From: VXPQ01 sp965116435
GTDB lineage: Bacteria; Bacteroidota; Rhodothermia; Rhodothermales; VXPQ01
Direction: 5' to 3'
DNA length: 64,000 nucleotides
Assembly: GCA_965116435.1 (NCBI GenBank)
Contig: OZ220686.1
Location: forward strand, 1,736,001-1,800,000
This document shows positions 16,906-25,153 of the stretch, in pieces (within the stretch, counting starts at the first letter, position 1; every line of letters begins with the position of its first letter). The notes beneath the pieces are model-generated. The model searched no databases. It saw only the letters and a program-made list of their open reading frames with translations, and was not told the origin of the DNA. The position numbers and the translations under genes are program-made.

Positions 16906-18105
16906 ATGACCACGCCGCCTCGCCCGCTCCAGGCCATCCTCCTCGCAGCCCTGCTTCCGCTGGCGCTGCTATCCTGTGCGACCTCCGCCGATACGCCCCA
17001 GGACCAGGACATCGACCCGAACAATGCAGCCTTCGTGACCCTGCTGGGCAACGATACGCTCGCCGTGGAGCAGTTCACGCGAACCCCCACCGCAATGCAC
17101 GCCCAGGTCGTGCTGCGAACGCCCGCCACTACCCTGCGGCAGTATGCGCTGGAAATGGACGAAACGGGCGCCTTGCAGCGGTACGAAGAAACGGTCCGAA
17201 CCCCCTCTGGACCTGCCGACGCTGCGCCGATGCGCCACGAAGTGCGGACCCTCGTGGGCGATAGCCTGATCGCCGTCGTCACGGAAGGAGAAGACTCCCG
17301 GCGGTTCGCCATCGCCGCGCACGGCGGCGTACTGCCCTTCCTGGACATGATCCACTGGCCCTTCGAACTCATGCTCGCCCGCGCCTGGGCTTCCGGCGCC
17401 GACAGCGTTACGCAAGACCTCTTTGCCGGGCGACGCACCATGCCCTTCGTGATTCGCCGCACTGCGGACAGCGCGATGACCGTGCAACATCCCTTCCGGG
17501 GCACGATGGATGTCCGGGTGGACGAGGCCGGGCGGCTCCTCCATCTCGACGCGGGAGCCACCACGCGCAAACTGATCGTGGAGCGCGTACCGTCGGTGGA
17601 CATTGACGGCCTGGCGGAATTGTTCGCCGAGCGGGACGGAGCAGGCCATTCGTTCGGCGCGCTGTCCGGCCGAGGCGAAACGAATGCAACCGTGCACGGC
17701 GCAACAATCCGGGTAGACTACGGCACGCCCTCGAAACGGGGCCGGGAACTCTTCGGCGCGCTGGTGCCCTACGGCGAAGTCTGGCGGACCGGCGCCAACC
17801 GGGCCACCCACTTCGCCACCGACCGCAACCTTGTCCTGCGCGACCTCGAAGTACCCGCCGGCGAATACACCCTCTACACCATCCCCGCCGAAGAAGGCGG
17901 AATGCTGCTCGTCAACACACAGACGGGCCAGGGCGGCACGACCTACAACGCGGACCTGGACCTGGGCCGCGTCGCATTGACCCGAGCCACCCTCGACGAA
18001 TCGGTGGAACTTTTCACCATTCTGGTCAAGGAAACGGACGAAGGCGGCGTACTCGCACTACAATGGGGCCAGACGGAATTGTCCGTCCCGTTTGGGGTGG
18101 AATAG
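16906..18105 (+). CDS. Lipoprotein with C-terminal DUF2911 domain
   Basis: A 399-residue exported lipoprotein: the signal peptide LLAALLPLALLSC ends in a lipobox with the acylated cysteine at about residue 25. The N-terminal half (about 40-235) is not recognised. The C-terminal half (from about 250, VRVDYGTPSKRGRELFG.. to the end) is the DUF2911 domain, common in Bacteroidota and of unknown function, with WRTGANRATHFAT and LPAGEYTLYTIP-like core segments. It stands alone. Confidence 0.82.
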   Translation: MTTPPRPLQAILLAALLPLALLSCATSADTPQDQDIDPNNAAFVTLLGNDTLAVEQFTRTPTAMHAQVVLRTPATTLRQYALEMDETGALQRYEETVRTPSGPADAAPMRHEVRTLVGDSLIAVVTEGEDSRRFAIAAHGGVLPFLDMIHWPFELMLARAWASGADSVTQDLFAGRRTMPFVIRRTADSAMTVQHPFRGTMDVRVDEAGRLLHLDAGATTRKLIVERVPSVDIDGLAELFAERDGAGHSFGALSGRGETNATVHGATIRVDYGTPSKRGRELFGALVPYGEVWRTGANRATHFATDRNLVLRDLEVPAGEYTLYTIPAEEGGMLLVNTQTGQGGTTYNADLDLGRVALTRATLDESVELFTILVKETDEGGVLALQWGQTELSVPFGVE

Positions 18106-18260
18106 AGGTTGATGGCGACGCAAAGTGGAGTATAGGCGGCAATCCAGAGGCGAACACTGCATCCGGCACGGTATTGAGATCAGATGATGCGCCCGCCCTT
18201 GGCCCGCTGAAACAGTTCCTGCACGGTTTGACCTGATGATTTCAAAACAGGCGAACCCGC

Positions 18261-19742
18261 TCACAAATTCCGGGTCAACTCTTGCAGAGCAACGCCTATA
18301 ACTTGTCTGCGCCAAGGTCGGAATCGGTCAAGAACTACCTTCTTTGTTTCATTGTAGAAAAAAATGAATCCGTCTTCCGCTATCGGCACCAAGGTGGAAC
18401 GGGTCTCTTCGTCTTCCCCTCTGTCTCGGAACTCGAGAAAAGGCGCACAAACCAGGCTCCCCGTGAATTCGTACCCGATTCCGTGGATGGCAAATACCAG
18501 CCGGGCTTGTCGCTCCCACCACATATTCAACGACACCCAGGAACGGTAGTGACCGAAATTGACGTAGTAATTCAAATGCTCATTCGCATTCTGAATGATC
18601 TGCGCACGATAGTAGTGGTCGCTTGTTTTGTCGGAAACCTCCACAGTCGCATTGCCGGAATTCACAACCCGACGCAATGCATTACTTATTTCAGGACGGA
18701 TTTCTTCGAGCCGGGCGCGTAGGTTTTCCTTGATGTCCTCGGCGCGTTTCTGTACTTCTGCATATTCCTTTCTTCTTTGATCCGCCTTCTTGTTCACAGC
18801 CTCAAGAAGCCCTGCAAGCGCTTCCCTTTCGTCCGCTTTCTCAGAGCGTATTGCTTCAGACACAGCAGTCGCTTTCGCAAACTGAACCCGTTGAAGGCGG
18901 ACAATCAGGGCTACAAGCGGTTCAAGATCGCCGTCGTCGGCTGCTTCAAGCGCATCCAGATAATTTGTCCTGTCGTCTCGCGTCACGACGAGAGGAAACA
19001 ATCCCCCCTTGATAAGCACCAGCGACGCAATAGCGCGTGCGATCCGACCGTTGCCGTCCTGAAACGGATGAATCTGCGCAAATCGATGATGCAGCCAGGC
19101 CGCCTGCACTTCCGTCGGCGCTCCTCGTGCATCGTGTTGCAGATGCATGGCAACCAACCTGTCCATCTCGGAGGCCACCTGTTCGGGAGGACAATACGCA
19201 TACAGCACTCCATCCCGCACGGGAGAATTCGGAAGCTTTTTCCAGTCCCCCTTAATCAGAAGTATTTCCACGTCGCGCCCCAGACTATCGATGCCCTCCG
19301 TAACGTTCTGGCTTCGCAACAGCACCGCGTGAAGTTCCCTGATCCAGGACGCAGACAACACGCGCTCACTCTTCACGAAATCGAACACCCCGTCGAGCGC
19401 GCGCTTCTGGTCCGCCAGCAACTTCAGTACAAATTCTCTCGGACGATTCGTCGAGCCATGCGTCAAGAGTTCTGCCCGAAATCCCTGTTCAATAAGCGTT
19501 TGCGTTACGCCCCGATCCACCTCGTACAAATTCTCAATGACGCCCGTCTCGATCGCCCACTCGCGGGCAAGCCGTTCGTTGAAATCGCTCAGCAATTTCG
19601 TCCCCTGTAAAAGCGTACGCTGATCCTTCCATACCGCCCGAATGCCGGGAATTTCCGTCGCGGCGAGTCTTGCCGTATCTCCCTCCAGGTCCGTAATACC
19701 GGTAGAAGGATTCCAGATATGCCTGATTTTTATTTCGTTCAT
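18261..19742 (-). CDS. Fic family protein coupled to a NYN protein
   Basis: A 493-residue Fic protein. The active-site motif HPFQDGNGRIAR is complete (about residues 225-236). An N-terminal TGVIEN (66-71) fits the (S/T)xxxE(G/N) inhibitory helix, so it is class II. Residues about 285-350 are charged and probably coiled coil (EAVNKKADQRRKEYAEVQKRAED). The last 130 residues are not recognised. The ATG overlaps the stop of the NYN gene by ATGA, so the two are translationally coupled. A 155-nt gap after the stop, up to the lipoprotein gene, shows nothing recognisable. Confidence 0.88.
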   Translation of the reverse strand: MNEIKIRHIWNPSTGITDLEGDTARLAATEIPGIRAVWKDQRTLLQGTKLLSDFNERLAREWAIETGVIENLYEVDRGVTQTLIEQGFRAELLTHGSTNRPREFVLKLLADQKRALDGVFDFVKSERVLSASWIRELHAVLLRSQNVTEGIDSLGRDVEILLIKGDWKKLPNSPVRDGVLYAYCPPEQVASEMDRLVAMHLQHDARGAPTEVQAAWLHHRFAQIHPFQDGNGRIARAIASLVLIKGGLFPLVVTRDDRTNYLDALEAADDGDLEPLVALIVRLQRVQFAKATAVSEAIRSEKADEREALAGLLEAVNKKADQRRKEYAEVQKRAEDIKENLRARLEEIRPEISNALRRVVNSGNATVEVSDKTSDHYYRAQIIQNANEHLNYYVNFGHYRSWVSLNMWWERQARLVFAIHGIGYEFTGSLVCAPFLEFRDRGEDEETRSTLVPIAEDGFIFFYNETKKVVLDRFRPWRRQVIGVALQELTRNL

Positions 19743-20359
19743 GCCTTGCTGCGTCGCTCCATATCCACCGGCTTGGCGTACCGCGCATCTGCCACGGGTT
19801 GGCCCGGGGCTGCGCCAACAAGAAACGTAACGCTTTCGTAAAAATCGTCGAGCGCTATGAAGCGGCCATGCTCTTCAACCCACTCTCGCATAGCGCGATT
19901 GCAACTGTGTCTCCAGGACAACACCTCAACCTGCCATCCCTTGCGATACATACGCCGTAAATCTGCGTAGAAACCCACGCCATCCACAAAACCCTGTCCA
20001 TCGCCGGTCAGTAGCACCACAACGCCAGGATCGCCGTTGAAATCAAGCGCATCGCGGAGCATAGCGGTCTGAAGCAATTGGTCTACGCCCTGTTCTCCGC
20101 CGCCAATCGCTCCTCGCTCCAGCAATTGCACCTCTACGCCTTCGTTTTCCAATCGATTCCAGACGATGCGCAACTCTGGCGGAATAGAACCCACGGCTAA
20201 GGCCCGGTGAATGGAACGATCCGCTGCCGCCAACTGCAACAAATTTCTGAAATCGACGCGTACGCGCGCAGGCGCCGATGGCCCCTCGCGTTCGGAAGCC
20301 ACAGCCTGAGCGCTGATGAAAACGTTCGAGTTATCCCAATAAATGAATACCTTGTCCAT
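19739..20359 (-). CDS. NYN domain (PIN-like) predicted ribonuclease
   Basis: A 206-residue protein of the NYN/LabA type, a PIN-fold family of metal-dependent nucleases usually acting on RNA. The acidic positions are visible: D in IYWDNSNVF (about 7-15), D in EQGVDQLLQTAM, and D in VVLLTGDGQGF, followed by the typical end RKGWQVEVLSW. It is the first gene of a two-gene unit with the Fic protein. A TATAAT on its strand at about 20440 in the upstream gap is a possible promoter part. Confidence 0.86.
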   Translation of the reverse strand: MDKVFIYWDNSNVFISAQAVASEREGPSAPARVRVDFRNLLQLAAADRSIHRALAVGSIPPELRIVWNRLENEGVEVQLLERGAIGGGEQGVDQLLQTAMLRDALDFNGDPGVVVLLTGDGQGFVDGVGFYADLRRMYRKGWQVEVLSWRHSCNRAMREWVEEHGRFIALDDFYESVTFLVGAAPGQPVADARYAKPVDMERRSKA

Positions 20360-20613
20360 AGCTCGATGGAATGGTTCTGTGGTGCGGCGGAATATCGTGC
20401 GCCTCTGGCGCCGACGAACGAAACGCTATACATCGTATTATACGCCTCTTCGTCGTTCACTCCGTACTCAATGCCAAAACCAGAGAAAAGTTCAGGCGGC
20501 TTTTCCAGCCTCCCGGTGCAATCCAGTGGCGAACGTCGCGCCGGAAGTCTATTTTCCGGAAGCAGTTTCCTTCTGCCTGCCCGCACGCAGCAACCTTGTT
20601 TTCCCCTGCCGCC

Positions 20614-21540
20614 ATGCCCGAACGGATCGTAACCCTCATTGCCAGCGCCACGGAAATCGTGTGCGCGCTGGGCTTTGAGCGCCAGATCGTGGGACGATCC
20701 CACGAATGCGACTACCCGGATTCGATGCATGCGCTGCCGGTCTGCTCGTCCGCGAAAATCGAAGTCGAAGCCGGCAGCCAGGCCATTGACGACCAGGTAC
20801 GAGCCATCGTAGCCGACGGCCTGTCCGTCTATCGCGTGAATACCGAACTTCTCGACCGCCTCGCGCCCACCGTGATCATCACGCAGGCCCAATGCGAAGT
20901 GTGCGCCGTAAGCCTGAAAGATGTAGAAAAGGCCGTGTGCGAACTGGTGAATTCCAATCCCCGCGTCGTCTCGCTCGAACCCATGTCCCTCGGCGATGTG
21001 TGGAAAGACATACGACTCGTCGCGTCAGAGCTCGGCGATCCGGCGCGCGGAGACGATCTTGCAAGGCGCCTTTTGGATCGACTTGAAGCCCTCCGCACCG
21101 AAACGGCCCGGATCGAAAACCGCCCTTCTGTCGCATGCATCGAATGGATCGCCCCCTTGATGAGCGCCGGGAACTGGGTGCCCGAACTCGTTGCGTGCGC
21201 AGGCGGAACGAACCTCTTCGGCGAATCCGGAAAACACTCCGGGTATTTCGATATGGAACAACTCGCCGAAGCCGACCCCGACGTCATCGCCATCATGCCG
21301 TGCGGTTTCGACATCGAACGATCCTGCCGGGAAATGCCGCCGCTGGCGACAAGCCCGTTATGGAAGGGGTTGTCCGCCGTCCAAAAGGGACGCGTAGTCA
21401 TAACCGACGGCAATCACTACTTCAATCGGCCCGGACCGCGCGTCGTGGAATCGGCCGAAATCTTGTCGGAGTTCCTGCATCCGGGGCAGTTCGACTTCGG
21501 ACACTACGGACATGGATGGAAATACTGGAACAACGCCTGA
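20614..21540 (+). CDS. Cobalamin-binding protein, BtuF-like
   Basis: A 308-residue protein of the type III periplasmic-binding fold used for corrinoids and siderophores (COG0614). It opens with RIVTLIASATEIVCALGF and ends with a second lobe having YFDMEQLAEADPDVIAIMPCG. No signal peptide or lipobox precedes the domain at the ATG at 20614, and the upstream in-frame extension has none either, so it may be cytoplasmic. No btuC or btuD lies nearby, but B12-dependent metH is in the same window. Confidence 0.85.
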   Translation: MPERIVTLIASATEIVCALGFERQIVGRSHECDYPDSMHALPVCSSAKIEVEAGSQAIDDQVRAIVADGLSVYRVNTELLDRLAPTVIITQAQCEVCAVSLKDVEKAVCELVNSNPRVVSLEPMSLGDVWKDIRLVASELGDPARGDDLARRLLDRLEALRTETARIENRPSVACIEWIAPLMSAGNWVPELVACAGGTNLFGESGKHSGYFDMEQLAEADPDVIAIMPCGFDIERSCREMPPLATSPLWKGLSAVQKGRVVITDGNHYFNRPGPRVVESAEILSEFLHPGQFDFGHYGHGWKYWNNA

Positions 21541-21733
21541 ACAATCTGCCGGGGACGCCCATGTCGGACTGTGCCTCCAGTGCCGGCGGCGACGGATCGT
21601 CGTTTCCCGGGCAGGAAGCCGGTTCTACCTGTGCGAACGCGCCCGAACCGACCCGGCCTACCCGAAATACCCGCGTCTCCCCGTGCTGCAATGCGCCGGG
21701 TACGAGCGAAACGAGACGTCGGCGCAATCCTGA
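21512..21733 (+). CDS. Small cysteine-containing conserved protein
   Basis: A 73-residue protein whose core CLQCRRRRIVVSRAGSRFYL.. has a CxxC, then a single cysteine (LCER) and a fourth (LQCAGYE). The layout fits a small zinc ribbon. I recall similar short proteins (CxxC...FYLCERS...FPKYP.LPVL.C.GY) in many bacteria; function unknown. It overlaps the end of the cobalamin-binding gene by 29 nt in another frame, which is why it is easily missed. The first 18 residues are not conserved-looking, so a later start is possible. Confidence 0.68.
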   Translation: MDGNTGTTPEQSAGDAHVGLCLQCRRRRIVVSRAGSRFYLCERARTDPAYPKYPRLPVLQCAGYERNETSAQS

Positions 21734-21751
21734 AAAAACGGCAAAATCCTT

Positions 21752-21781
21752 TTGACAAAAAATCAAGAAACGAGTACTTTG
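21752..21781 (+). promoter_or_regulatory. Bacteroidota-type promoter
   Basis: TTGACA (21752-21757) and TACTTTG (21775-21781) are 17 nt apart. The downstream box matches the TAnnTTTG of Bacteroidota sigma factors exactly. It points to the PIN gene at 21991 and implies a leader of about 200 nt. Confidence 0.72.
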
Positions 21782-21817
21782 CAGGCCCATCCGGGAAACC
21801 GTACTGCCTGACGGAGC

Positions 21818-21853
21818 ATCCTGCCCTTGAAGATCGCCCCACCAAGGCAGGAT
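21818..21853 (+). other. Hairpin in the leader of the PIN gene
   Basis: ATCCTGCC and GGCAGGAT form a perfect 8-bp stem enclosing 20 nt, extended by UU/AA pairs with one bulge. No T-run follows, so it is not a plain terminator. It lies 27 nt after the expected transcription start. Confidence 0.45.
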
Positions 21854-21990
21854 CGGCGGCGAACCCGGAAAGAACGCGTTCAAAATCAGACCTCCTGCGG
21901 GTGGCGCCGGAAAATATCGAGCGACGCGCGCAGCGCCGCCGTTTCGGCCACACGCGGCGAAAATCCGGAAGTCCCCCTTCCCCCGAACTA

Positions 21991-22500
21991 ATGACGATAC
22001 CTCCTGCGATTCTTGTCGCGGACGCAGATGTGCTCGCAAACTACTACGAGTGCGGGTGCGGCGTCCTTGAACTCATAGCGCGCCACATAGCCAAGGTGGT
22101 CGTGCTCGAACCCGTACTCCACAAAACAGACGCATTGACACCCGGGCAATGCCGGGAACTTGGCGTCGAGATTGTCGAAACCCACACGAAATGGCTGCTG
22201 CAAGCGGCGGAAACCAGCATAACGGTGGACTTCAATGACTACGTCTGCCTGCTCGCATGCATCGACAAAAACTGGACATGCGTCACGAACGAGGGGCCAC
22301 TTCGACGTCTTTGCCTCCGACACAATGTCCCAACGCAATATGGCATTGGCCCCGTCGAGCATATGGTCGCCGCCGGCGTCCTCACGCAGCAACGCGGCAT
22401 AGCCATCGCACAGCGGATGCAGGGATTGCACCCCTTCCACAGAAACGAGCGCGCCATAGCCCGTTTCACAGCGGAACTGGTCATACGCACGTCGAAATAA
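21991..22500 (+). CDS. PIN-like domain protein
   Basis: A 169-residue protein that looks like a PIN-fold ribonuclease. VADADVLANYY (about residues 9-19) gives the first acidic site, and VCLLACIDKNWTCVTNEGPLRRLCLR gives the later strand, with E where T(N/D)D is usual in canonical PIN. The pattern is that of a toxin-like or DNA/RNA-processing PIN protein. The ATG at 21991 is chosen because the domain begins immediately after; a GTG 90 nt upstream is possible. No antitoxin gene is adjacent. Confidence 0.62.
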   Translation: MTIPPAILVADADVLANYYECGCGVLELIARHIAKVVVLEPVLHKTDALTPGQCRELGVEIVETHTKWLLQAAETSITVDFNDYVCLLACIDKNWTCVTNEGPLRRLCLRHNVPTQYGIGPVEHMVAAGVLTQQRGIAIAQRMQGLHPFHRNERAIARFTAELVIRTSK

Positions 22501-22525
22501 TCAACGGCAAGGCGGACCAAATGGC

Positions 22526-22539
22526 GGAGCGATCGCTCC
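22526..22539. repeat. 14-bp perfect palindrome between convergent genes
   Basis: GGAGCGATCGCTCC lies in the 134-nt gap between the ends of the two convergent PIN genes. It could form a bidirectional hairpin, but no T-run is present. Confidence 0.4.
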
Positions 22540-22634
22540 CTATTGGGGCGAATCAGGGGGCAGGGGTCGCCTGTGAGTGCTTCCTGACCCCACTTGGCGG
22601 CGATTTTTCGATACAACCCCCAAAAACGGGGCGA

Positions 22635-23117
22635 TCATGGGCAACACAACGTCTTGTTGCCCAGCAATCTGCCGTGAGTACCGGGCTTATATTCTTTGAA
22701 TGCTCCACTTTTATCCCGCGTCGAATACACCTTGCCCCGCGGCTCGTCGAGCAGGCTTTTGTTCTTGAAATCCTGCTGCAAATCAGCGTCGTTCGAGCAC
22801 AACAAACGGGCTCCGCTGATCTTGGCCAGTGCGATAACATGCGCATCGTCCGATTTGCACAGGCCTTTTTCGACAATGCATGCTGCCTTTGCATCGACTT
22901 CCGTATCTGGTATTCTTCTCATTCTTCCCGCAAGTTGGAGCTGGTTCGCCGATGCTCTGAACCGCTCCGAGCCCGTGCAAAGTTCGCGATAAAGCGCGCC
23001 GCCAACAACCAGGCGCCCGTTGCCCGTAGTAAACCAATCGTAAAACTTCTCGCCTACTTCGGGGCGATTGGCGCCAAATACCTCGGGGAGGCAATTCGTG
23101 TCAAGAATGCCGCACAT
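22635..23117 (-). CDS. PIN domain protein paired with an ATPase
   Basis: A 160-residue PIN-fold protein: ILDTNCLPEVF with the first acidic residue (D6), ELCTG in the middle, SDDAHVIALAKISGARLLCSNDADL with the later catalytic acids. It starts 14 nt after the stop of the AAA ATPase gene and is almost certainly co-transcribed. A stem (GGGCAACA / TGTTGCCC) covers the last codons. The pairing suggests an ATPase-controlled nuclease. Confidence 0.82.
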   Translation of the reverse strand: MCGILDTNCLPEVFGANRPEVGEKFYDWFTTGNGRLVVGGALYRELCTGSERFRASANQLQLAGRMRRIPDTEVDAKAACIVEKGLCKSDDAHVIALAKISGARLLCSNDADLQQDFKNKSLLDEPRGKVYSTRDKSGAFKEYKPGTHGRLLGNKTLCCP

Positions 23118-23131
23118 CCTTACAAAGTCCC

Positions 23132-24484
23132 TTAAAACCCCAAAGACCGACTGGTTTCTTCCAGAAAAAATCGCCGATACTGCGGCGGCGCGCCCTGAAT
23201 ATTCCCCTCTGGATCAATGCGCAAAGAATGAATGGTTACATCCAGATCGCCGCGATCAAAGAAAAGGATCGACACGTCCTCCGGTTTCAAAGGGATTTTC
23301 CCGTCGCGAATATCCATCCGAATCCGGTCCAGCAGATGATCGCTGTGCGTCTCGACGATCAATTGGCGCTCTGGCGCAATGCGGCCGAACAAACTGCCCA
23401 GCGCAGCCTGGGCGCTGGGGTGCAGATGCACCTCCGGCTGTTGCAACAGAAATACCGGGGAGGCGTCCGGGCGAAGCAGTTCGGTGATAATGGGCAGGGC
23501 CTGGCTGACGCCGTAACCCACGTCAATCAGATTGCGCTGTGGACCTTTCGCCCTGCGTCCATATTTCCTTATATGCACCTGAAAAGGCCCGCCCTCGCGC
23601 GCGCCAAGTGGCTTAACCGCAATCTCGTCGAAAAGACCAGATTCTTGTCCAAAATTTTCGAGGGCTGCCTTGAACGTTGCCCATTGCTCCTTATTCCGGG
23701 AATACATGTCCGCAAGAAACATGGGGATGTGGTCTCCCCCCGGATCGCGCGTCGTACGGGCGGGATCATACGTCCGATGCGGCTTGGAGCGAACCGGTGC
23801 GCTGGCGTACGGGCGTTCTCCATAATAGATCCACCCGAAATCATCGACAAGTTTTTTCAATTGCTTCAAATCTTCATCCGAGGGCAACTCTGGGCTTTGC
23901 GATGTAATGGGCTTTACTGTGCTTTGTTGATCTCTAATCGCCCTGCTTAAACCTAAAAGATATAATACTCCCAACGGGAGATCGGCAACCGATGTGTCGG
24001 ACACCTTAATAGGGGTCTGCCAAGCCCCTCGCGCTGTTCCGAATTTAGACTTCCATGAATTCTCTTCGAGCCGGAATTCGCTCCAACCATCGTTCTGGGC
24101 ACGCCGCAATTTCACAAGAGCAGGCACCGTCCCCTTCTTTTTGAACGTAACGTCAAAGCGATAGGGGTGATCGTTAGCGCCGCGGCGGCGATTTGCCCCT
24201 CGAATAGACCCGGAGCGCATGCTGAACCCTGCCTCGAAGGTCTTCGCCCGCCCCCCTGTGCCTGCCCGATAATAGGCAATATCGTCAAAGCTCCCAAGGT
24301 CGTACGGGGCTTCCTTGAAATCAGGATCGCGGTGCATGGAAGCGACATCCCACAAGGCGCGAATCATTGCGAGAAAAGACGTTTTTCCCGTGCTGTTCTC
24401 GCCCACCAGCAACGTGAGCGGCGCCAAACGAGCGGTCTGCCGCTCGCGGAAACAGCGAAAATTTTTGAGGGTTATCTCGTCCAT
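23132..24484 (-). CDS. AAA ATPase (AAA_15/AAA_21, OLD-like)
   Basis: A 450-residue SMC/RecF-like ATPase. ITLKNFRCFRERQTARL opens it, with Walker A LLVGENSTGKTSF (about 25-37). The C-terminal half has the Walker B and D-loop region FLLQQPEVHLHPSAQAALGS and the switch histidine in IVETHSDHLLDRIR. The usual first acidic-site residue before PEVHLHP is Q rather than E. No TOPRIM domain follows, unlike full OLD nucleases; the nuclease activity may come from the PIN protein encoded next. Proteins of this type are frequent in phage-defence modules. The promoter was not resolved. Confidence 0.86.
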   Translation of the reverse strand: MDEITLKNFRCFRERQTARLAPLTLLVGENSTGKTSFLAMIRALWDVASMHRDPDFKEAPYDLGSFDDIAYYRAGTGGRAKTFEAGFSMRSGSIRGANRRRGANDHPYRFDVTFKKKGTVPALVKLRRAQNDGWSEFRLEENSWKSKFGTARGAWQTPIKVSDTSVADLPLGVLYLLGLSRAIRDQQSTVKPITSQSPELPSDEDLKQLKKLVDDFGWIYYGERPYASAPVRSKPHRTYDPARTTRDPGGDHIPMFLADMYSRNKEQWATFKAALENFGQESGLFDEIAVKPLGAREGGPFQVHIRKYGRRAKGPQRNLIDVGYGVSQALPIITELLRPDASPVFLLQQPEVHLHPSAQAALGSLFGRIAPERQLIVETHSDHLLDRIRMDIRDGKIPLKPEDVSILFFDRGDLDVTIHSLRIDPEGNIQGAPPQYRRFFLEETSRSLGF

Positions 24485-24618
24485 AATTTAATAACACGCT
24501 CGAGACATCGCCGGGCAAGACTCGCCAAGCCGTGCTTGAACGCACCCAAGTTACCGTTCCCGAGCATCAAGTCCTATACCTTGACTCCAAAGATGCGTTC
24601 GCACGACGACGCCCACCC

Positions 24619-25065
24619 CTACTCCCCTCCGCAACAATCCCAGCCCAGCAAATGTACGCCCGTTGCGCCCAAAAGCAGCGGCAGCGCGGCGTCGATCAGG
24701 GCCCAGGTGAGGGAAACCGTCTCCGGCCCTGCCGCCGTGAAGCCGGGACTCCAGAGATTGAACCAGTTCCAGAAAAACAACAGGCCAATGAAGATCGTCC
24801 CGAAATACAACGTGTTCGCGCAAAGATAGCCGCGCGTGACCGGCGCATCGCCCCCGCCCCGCCCCACGCGCTTCATGCGGAGATACCCAAATACCACAGC
24901 CAGCGCGATGGCCAGCGCCATGAACGGATTCAGGATATTCCAGAACGGACTGTACGGATCCGCTTCGGTGGATACGTAATACAGCGGTTCGACGACCATG
25001 TGCGCGGCGACCGCCACAGCCACCAGCAGGAGATAAGCGCCTGTAATGCGTTTGAGCGTATGCAT
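24619..25065 (-). CDS. Small membrane protein, four segments, unknown function
   Basis: A 148-residue hydrophobic protein with membrane segments at about 8-27 (AYLLLVAVAVAAHMVV), 45-63 (PFMALAIALAVVFGY), 84-100 (LYFGTIFIGLLFFWNW) and 122-140 (ALIDAALPLLLGATGVHLLG). It ends in CCGGE. I do not recognise the family. It lies downstream of hflX with an 88-nt gap. Confidence 0.65.
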   Translation of the reverse strand: MHTLKRITGAYLLLVAVAVAAHMVVEPLYYVSTEADPYSPFWNILNPFMALAIALAVVFGYLRMKRVGRGGGDAPVTRGYLCANTLYFGTIFIGLLFFWNWFNLWSPGFTAAGPETVSLTWALIDAALPLLLGATGVHLLGWDCCGGE

Positions 25066-25153
25066 GATTTTACGGATGTTGACGAACGATTCCGGGGAAC
25101 GTATCTCTATATTTGATACGGAAAAAACACCGGAACCGCAACGCAGCGCAACA

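Noticed and set aside
18106..18260. A gene remnant between the lipoprotein and Fic genes
   Set aside because: A short minus-strand frame reads GQTVQELFQRAKGGRII before a stop, but it is too short to assign or to distinguish from chance.
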